Shown: positions 59,453-64,000 of the stretch, piece by piece
How positions within the stretch are numbered: the first letter of the stretch is position 1
Layout of the letters: every line of letters starts with the position of its first letter
Origin: an uncultured Clostridia bacterium
GTDB lineage: Bacteria > Bacillota > Clostridia > Christensenellales > CAG-138
Length of the DNA: 64,000 nucleotides
Direction of reading: 5' to 3'
Assembly: GCA_947168565.1 (NCBI GenBank)
Contig: CAMVMM010000005.1
Span: 62,001-126,000 of the forward strand
Notes under the pieces: generated by a model
What the model was told of the DNA's origin: nothing
Seen by the model: only the letters and a program-made list of their open reading frames with translations
The model's database searches: none
Program-made: the position numbers and the translations under genes

Positions 59453-61579
59453 ATGATGGAACTGCTTTCACCGGCGGGCAGCAGGGAGAGCCTTGTTGCC
59501 GCCGTTCAAAACGGCGCGGACGCGGTCTATTTCGGCGGCAGCATACTGAACGCAAGGCGCTTCGCCGATAATTTCGCGGGGGAGGCGCTTGCCGCAGCGC
59601 TCGATTACTGCCACGAGCGGGGCGTAAGGGCGTATATAACCCTGAATACGCTTGTGTTCGACCGCGAGATCGGACCGGCGCTGGATTTTGCGCGGGAGCT
59701 CTATAAATACGGCGCGGACGCGGTGCTGGTGCAGGATCTTGGGCTTGCGGCGGTGCTTCGGAGCGAACTGCCGGAGCTGACCCTTCACGCAAGCACGCAG
59801 ATGGGCATACATGATGAGGGCGGGCTTTGCTACCTGCAAAGCATGGGCTTCAAGCGCGCCGTGCTTGCGCGGGAGGTAAATCTTGCGGATATAAAAAGGC
59901 TTGCCGAAACAGGCGAAATGGAGCTTGAGGCGTTCGGGCACGGGGCGCTTTGCATGAGCTTTTCGGGAAGCTGCCTGTATTCCTCCATGGCGGGGGAAAG
60001 AAGCGGCAATCGCGGCACCTGCGCCCAGCCGTGCAGGAAGGCGGCAAGCGTTTTCGGCGCTCCAAGGGCGGGCGAGCTCTGCCTTTCGCCGAATGATATA
60101 TGTATGATCGAGCACCTCGGGCAGCTTGAGGAGGCGGGTATCTGCTGCATCAAGCTTGAGGGCAGAATGAAAAAGCCCGAATACGTGGCGGCGGTCACAA
60201 GGTGTTACCGCGCCGCGCTGGACGGCGCGGGAAAAGCGGAGCTTGCGGAAATGAAGCGGGAGCTCTTTCGGTTTTTCAACAGAGGCGAGTTCAGCACCTC
60301 ACATTTTTTCGCGGACAGCGTGAAAACCGGCGGCATCGGCTCAAGCAGACCCGATCCCAAAACGGCGGCTGCGGCAAAAAGCAGCATCCTTGGCGAAAAC
60401 AGAAAGCGCCCCATAAGGCTGCATCTCAGCCTGAGCGTGGGCGAGCAGGCGCGGCTTGAGGCGGAATGCGCCGGAAACCGCGTTTCGGTCTTTGGGGAAA
60501 CGGTGCAGCAGGCGGCGAAGCCGCAGAGCGCGCAGGCCTATGCGGAAAGGCTGAAAAAGCTTGGCGACACGCCCTTTTCGCTTGAAAGCGCGGATTGCGA
60601 AACAGAAATGAGCGAGGCTTGCTACCTCTCCGCCGCCGCGCTGAACGCGCTCAGAAGGGCTGCCTGCGAAAAGCTCTGCGAAAGCTTTCATGTAAGAAAC
60701 CCGGAGTCCAAGCGGTGCGAAGGGTATAAAAAGCAGGGCGCTTCAAGCGGGAATACGGCTCAAAAAGCGGGTGAAGCTGCGAAAAAAACCGTTTATGCCC
60801 TTTCAAAAAACGCAAAAGAAGCCAAAGCCCTTTTTGAGGGCGGAGCGGATATTGCGGCGGTAGAGCCTATGAGCTGCAGCCTGAACGAGCTTTCCATGCT
60901 GAAGGCTTCAAAATCGAGCGGGCAAAGGCTGATCCTGGCGCTTCCGAACGCGCTTATCACATGGGAGCAAAGGCGGGAGGTGCGCTCACTTTTAGAAAGC
61001 GGCATATTCGACGGCGCGGAGGCAAACAATATCGGTCAGCTTGAGCTTATAAGGGAGCTGCCGCTCTGGATCGCCGGAATAGGGCTGAACGCGGCGAACA
61101 GCTTCACAGTTAGCGAGCTTATACGAATGGGCTTTGATTACGTGATACCCTCCGTGGAGCTTACCTCGGCGCAAACGCGCGAGCTTTGCGCGGAGTACGG
61201 CGAAAGGCTGCTTTTGTGGGTCCACGGCAGAGTGAGCGTGATGCAGCTTGTGCATTGTCCCGTAAAGGAATATAAGCGCTGCCAAAATTGCCGGGGCGAC
61301 GCCGGAGCCGTAACGGACGAGGCGGGCCGCGTGTTTCCGCTTGCGAATATCCGCTTCAAGGATAAATGCCTTGTGCGGATGCTGAATTCAAACACGAGCG
61401 ATCTGATAGACCTTCTGCCGAAATTGCCCGATTGCGCGGGCTATCGCCTGAGCTTTACAGGCGAGGGCGAGGACGCCGCAGGGGAAAGGCTTTCCGCGCT
61501 TTTTGCGGCGATGGCGGGGGAAAGCTTACCGCAGTACCCCTCCTCCACGCGCGGGCATTGGAACCGCAGGGTGGATTGA
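59453..61579 (+). CDS. U32 family peptidase, long form
   Basis: 708 residues. N-terminal barrel MELLSPAGSRESLVAAVQNGADAVYFGG, A-S-T-Q-M-G-I-H, then the iron-sulfur-type Cys region A-L-C-M-S-F-S-G-S-C, R-G-T-C-A-Q-P-C-R. Followed by a DUF3656-like domain and a second barrel-like part with C-P...C...C (CPVKEYKRCQNC). Related RlhA hydroxylates 23S rRNA C2501; long Clostridia forms are likely RNA modification enzymes rather than proteases. Confidence 0.9.
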   Translation: MMELLSPAGSRESLVAAVQNGADAVYFGGSILNARRFADNFAGEALAAALDYCHERGVRAYITLNTLVFDREIGPALDFARELYKYGADAVLVQDLGLAAVLRSELPELTLHASTQMGIHDEGGLCYLQSMGFKRAVLAREVNLADIKRLAETGEMELEAFGHGALCMSFSGSCLYSSMAGERSGNRGTCAQPCRKAASVFGAPRAGELCLSPNDICMIEHLGQLEEAGICCIKLEGRMKKPEYVAAVTRCYRAALDGAGKAELAEMKRELFRFFNRGEFSTSHFFADSVKTGGIGSSRPDPKTAAAAKSSILGENRKRPIRLHLSLSVGEQARLEAECAGNRVSVFGETVQQAAKPQSAQAYAERLKKLGDTPFSLESADCETEMSEACYLSAAALNALRRAACEKLCESFHVRNPESKRCEGYKKQGASSGNTAQKAGEAAKKTVYALSKNAKEAKALFEGGADIAAVEPMSCSLNELSMLKASKSSGQRLILALPNALITWEQRREVRSLLESGIFDGAEANNIGQLELIRELPLWIAGIGLNAANSFTVSELIRMGFDYVIPSVELTSAQTRELCAEYGERLLLWVHGRVSVMQLVHCPVKEYKRCQNCRGDAGAVTDEAGRVFPLANIRFKDKCLVRMLNSNTSDLIDLLPKLPDCAGYRLSFTGEGEDAAGERLSALFAAMAGESLPQYPSSTRGHWNRRVD

Positions 61580-61711
61580 GCGGCAAATGGAATAAAAACG
61601 GCGCTCCGTCATTCGGCCGCGCCCGAATGATAAAGCAAGAAAAAACGATGGGGAAAGCGGCATAAAGCTATTATCAAAGGGAATAAATCTTAATTATAAA
61701 CGGAAAACAAA

Positions 61712-64000
61712 ATGATAACGCAAAAGGTTTTAAAAACACTTGAATACGACAGGATCCTTGCCCTTCTTGAGCGGCACTGCGGCTGCTGCGTAAGCCGCGA
61801 AAGCGCGCGGGAGCTTGCGCCCAGCACTGAGGTGGACGAGGTGCGGCAGCTTTTGAAGCTGACGAGCGAGGCGGAAAGCTATTTTCTTAAAACGGGCTAC
61901 AGCCCCGTGGACGATTTTCCCGATATGCGCTCCGCGCTGCGCAGGCTGAACGCGGTGCTGTTTCTGAACTGCGAGGAGCTTTTGAATATCGGCAAATGCC
62001 TGAAGGCTATAAGGGTGGCGCGTGAGCAGCTTGTGCCGAGGTCGATGGACGAGGGCGAGCCGGGCGCGCTTGCGAACATCGCCTCCGGCCTTATTTCGCA
62101 TAAGTTTTTGGAGGACGAGATAAACCGCTGCATCCTGAACGAGGATGAGCTTTTCGACGGCGCATCCCCCGCGCTTGCGAGGATAAGGCGGGATAAGCGC
62201 ATTGCCAACGAAAGGGCGAGGGAGAAGCTGAACAGCATAATCCGCTCCTCCACCTATTCAAAATACCTTCAGGAAGCGCTCATAACCATCCGAAACGGGC
62301 GCTTCGTGGTGCCGGTGAAGCAGGAGCATCGCCAGCAGATACCGGGCCTTATCCACGATCAGAGCGGCAGCGGGCAAACCCTTTTCATAGAGCCCGCCGC
62401 CGTGGTGGAGCTTGGAAACGAGTTCAAGCGCCTCAGCATGGAGGAGCAGGCGGAGGTGGAGCGCATCCTCACCGAGCTGACCGCCGCCGTAAAGCCCTAC
62501 GCAAACGATATTTTCGACGATCTGATCCTGCTTGGCAGAATAGATATTGCCTTTGCAAAGGCAAAGCTCTCCAAGGAGATGCGCGCCGTTGAGCCGAAGA
62601 TAAACACGGAGCGCAGAATAAATATTATTCGCGGCAGGCATCCGCTGATTCAGTCCTATAAGGTGGTGCCGATAGATATCCGCCTTGGCACGGATTTTCA
62701 AACCCTTATCGTGACCGGCCCGAACACGGGCGGCAAAACAGTTACGCTTAAAACCACGGGGCTTTTCACCCTTATGGCGCAGAGCGGAATGTTTGTGCCG
62801 GCAAACGTGGGCACGGAGATCGCCGTGTTTGAAAGCGTGTTTGCCGATATTGGCGATGAGCAGAGCATAGAGCAGTCCCTCTCCACCTTCTCAAGCCACA
62901 TGAAAAATATCGTGGGCATACTGGAAAATGCGGACGAGCGCTCGCTTATTCTGCTGGATGAGCTCGGCGCCGGCACCGACCCCATCGAGGGCGCGGCGCT
63001 TGCCATGAGCATACTTGAGGAGCTTCACTCAAGGGGCGCGATAACCGCCGCCACCACCCATTACAGCGAGATAAAGGCCTTTGCGCTCACCCATGAGGGC
63101 ATGGAAAACGCCTCCATGGAGTTTGACGTGGATAAGCTTTGCCCCACCTACCGCCTGTTTATCGGCATTCCGGGCAAATCAAACGCCTTTGAGATAAGCC
63201 GCAGGCTCGGCATTTCGGAATACATAATCGAGAGCGCCAAGGGCTATATCAAGAAGGAGGACACGGATTTTGAGGCCGTGCTTTCGGATGCGGAGAATAA
63301 GCGCCGCCGCGCGGAGGATGAGCTTGAGCAGGCGGAGCTGATGCATCAGCAGTACGACAGGATCGCGCGGGAGCTTGAGCAGGAGCGCGAAAAGCTTGCC
63401 GCCGAGAAGGCGGAGCTGCGGCAGAAGGCGCGCGAGGAGGCAAGGAAGATAGTTGCCGATACGCGCCGCGAGATGGAGCAGCTTATAGTGCAGATCCGCT
63501 CGATCAAAACCATAGATCAGCGCGAGGCGGACAGAATGATACAGCAAACGCGCGACGCGCTGCGCAAAACCGAAAACGCGCTTGCCGAGCAGCTTCCCGC
63601 CGCCAAAAAAGCCGGCGGTAAGGCGCCCAAATCGGTCAAGCCCGGCGATAAGGTAACGGTTATAAGCGTGGATAAGAGCGCCACGGTGCTTTCCGCGCCG
63701 GATAGAAACGGCGAGGTGCAGGTGCAGATAGGCATCATAAAGATGTCCGTCAAGCTTTCGGATATCCGCATTTCCACGGAAAACGCGCAGCAGACAGCCT
63801 CCGTGAAGGTGGAATACGATCCTTCAAACACCGTTGGGCTGGAGCTGGATATTCGCGGCAAGCTGGTGGACGAGGCGCTGCCGCTTGTGGACGCCTACCT
63901 GCTTTCGGCGCAGCTTCAGGGGCTGCACGAGGTGAATATAATCCACGGCAAGGGCACCGGCGCGCTCCGAACGGGCATACAGTCGTATTTAAAGAACCAC
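61712..64000 (+). CDS. mutS2: MutS2 (endonuclease MutS2), 3' end outside window
   Basis: 763 codons from ATG 61712 to the window end, still open. MITQKVLKTLEYDRIL start, lever/clamp helices, Walker A G-P-N-T-G-G-K-T (~335), Walker B L-I-L-L-D-E-L-G-A-G-T-D-P, T-T-H-Y, coiled coil, KOW-like G-D-K-V-T-V, and Smr domain L-D-I-R-G...H-G-K-G-T-G-A-L. MutS2 acts on recombination intermediates and in ribosome rescue. Only the last few residues of the Smr domain are cut off. Confidence 0.96.
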   Translation, partial: MITQKVLKTLEYDRILALLERHCGCCVSRESARELAPSTEVDEVRQLLKLTSEAESYFLKTGYSPVDDFPDMRSALRRLNAVLFLNCEELLNIGKCLKAIRVAREQLVPRSMDEGEPGALANIASGLISHKFLEDEINRCILNEDELFDGASPALARIRRDKRIANERAREKLNSIIRSSTYSKYLQEALITIRNGRFVVPVKQEHRQQIPGLIHDQSGSGQTLFIEPAAVVELGNEFKRLSMEEQAEVERILTELTAAVKPYANDIFDDLILLGRIDIAFAKAKLSKEMRAVEPKINTERRINIIRGRHPLIQSYKVVPIDIRLGTDFQTLIVTGPNTGGKTVTLKTTGLFTLMAQSGMFVPANVGTEIAVFESVFADIGDEQSIEQSLSTFSSHMKNIVGILENADERSLILLDELGAGTDPIEGAALAMSILEELHSRGAITAATTHYSEIKAFALTHEGMENASMEFDVDKLCPTYRLFIGIPGKSNAFEISRRLGISEYIIESAKGYIKKEDTDFEAVLSDAENKRRRAEDELEQAELMHQQYDRIARELEQEREKLAAEKAELRQKAREEARKIVADTRREMEQLIVQIRSIKTIDQREADRMIQQTRDALRKTENALAEQLPAAKKAGGKAPKSVKPGDKVTVISVDKSATVLSAPDRNGEVQVQIGIIKMSVKLSDIRISTENAQQTASVKVEYDPSNTVGLELDIRGKLVDEALPLVDAYLLSAQLQGLHEVNIIHGKGTGALRTGIQSYLKNH

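Overview
The window is a piece of a chromosome from a spore-forming member of the Bacillota (Clostridia). Evidence for this is spoIIID, a spoIIAA-spoIIAB-sigF operon, spoVAC, ireB, zapA, mutS2, strong AGGAGG ribosome sites and many TTG/GTG starts. The base composition is moderately high in GC. A gut lineage near Christensenellales or Oscillospirales is possible, but that is only an impression.

Layout: (1) 1-3850 is a decayed polymorphic-toxin/immunity neighbourhood. It has a DUF4259-type protein, two secreted or lipoprotein genes of unknown role, and fragments of RHS (YD-repeat) and toxin-tail coding sequence with no complete toxin. (2) 4074-4156 is tRNA-Leu(GAG). Its 3' end is the attachment site of a complete prophage of about 30.3 kb (4130-34481) bounded by identical 30-bp att cores. 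(3) 34482-35185 holds three tandem copies of a ~261-bp unit, each carrying a fragment of the tRNA 3' end. (4) 35252-64000 is ordinary chromosome: a membrane protein, glmS, a pyrimidine nucleoside phosphorylase, queA-tgt, tsaE-tsaB, spoIIID, ireB with an aldo/keto reductase, an ECF sigma/anti-sigma pair, a lipoprotein, tRNA-Thr, tkt, an aro operon (aroB, aroA, aroC, chorismate mutase-shikimate kinase fusion), the spoIIA operon, spoVAC, rsmA, degV, zapA, a U32 peptidase and mutS2 (cut by the window end).

The prophage is a siphovirus with HK97-type head genes. A leftward lysogeny operon runs repressor, small membrane protein, voltage-gated-type K+ channel, integrase. Rightward early genes follow: Cro-like and other regulators, YopX, DUF3846, a cytosine methyltransferase, DUF4406, a replication initiator with iterons inside its own gene, RusA, and an ArpU/DUF1492-type late regulator. 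A putative activator-dependent late promoter and a leader terminator come next. The late genes are HNH nuclease, terS, terL, portal, protease, capsid, connectors, tail proteins, a -1 frameshifted tail chaperone, tape measure, Dit, Tal, a catalytically dead NlpC-like paralogue, NlpC/P60 endolysin, XhlA-like protein and r1t-type holin.

The most interesting items are the K+ channel and its small membrane partner in the lysogeny operon, a ~630-nt highly structured non-coding region containing a tRNA-like element with a 10-nt anticodon loop, the dead lysin paralogue beside the live one, the six-repeat insert in the methyltransferase, the iteron origin, and a SigF that lacks region 3 together with a repeat-extended SpoIIAB.
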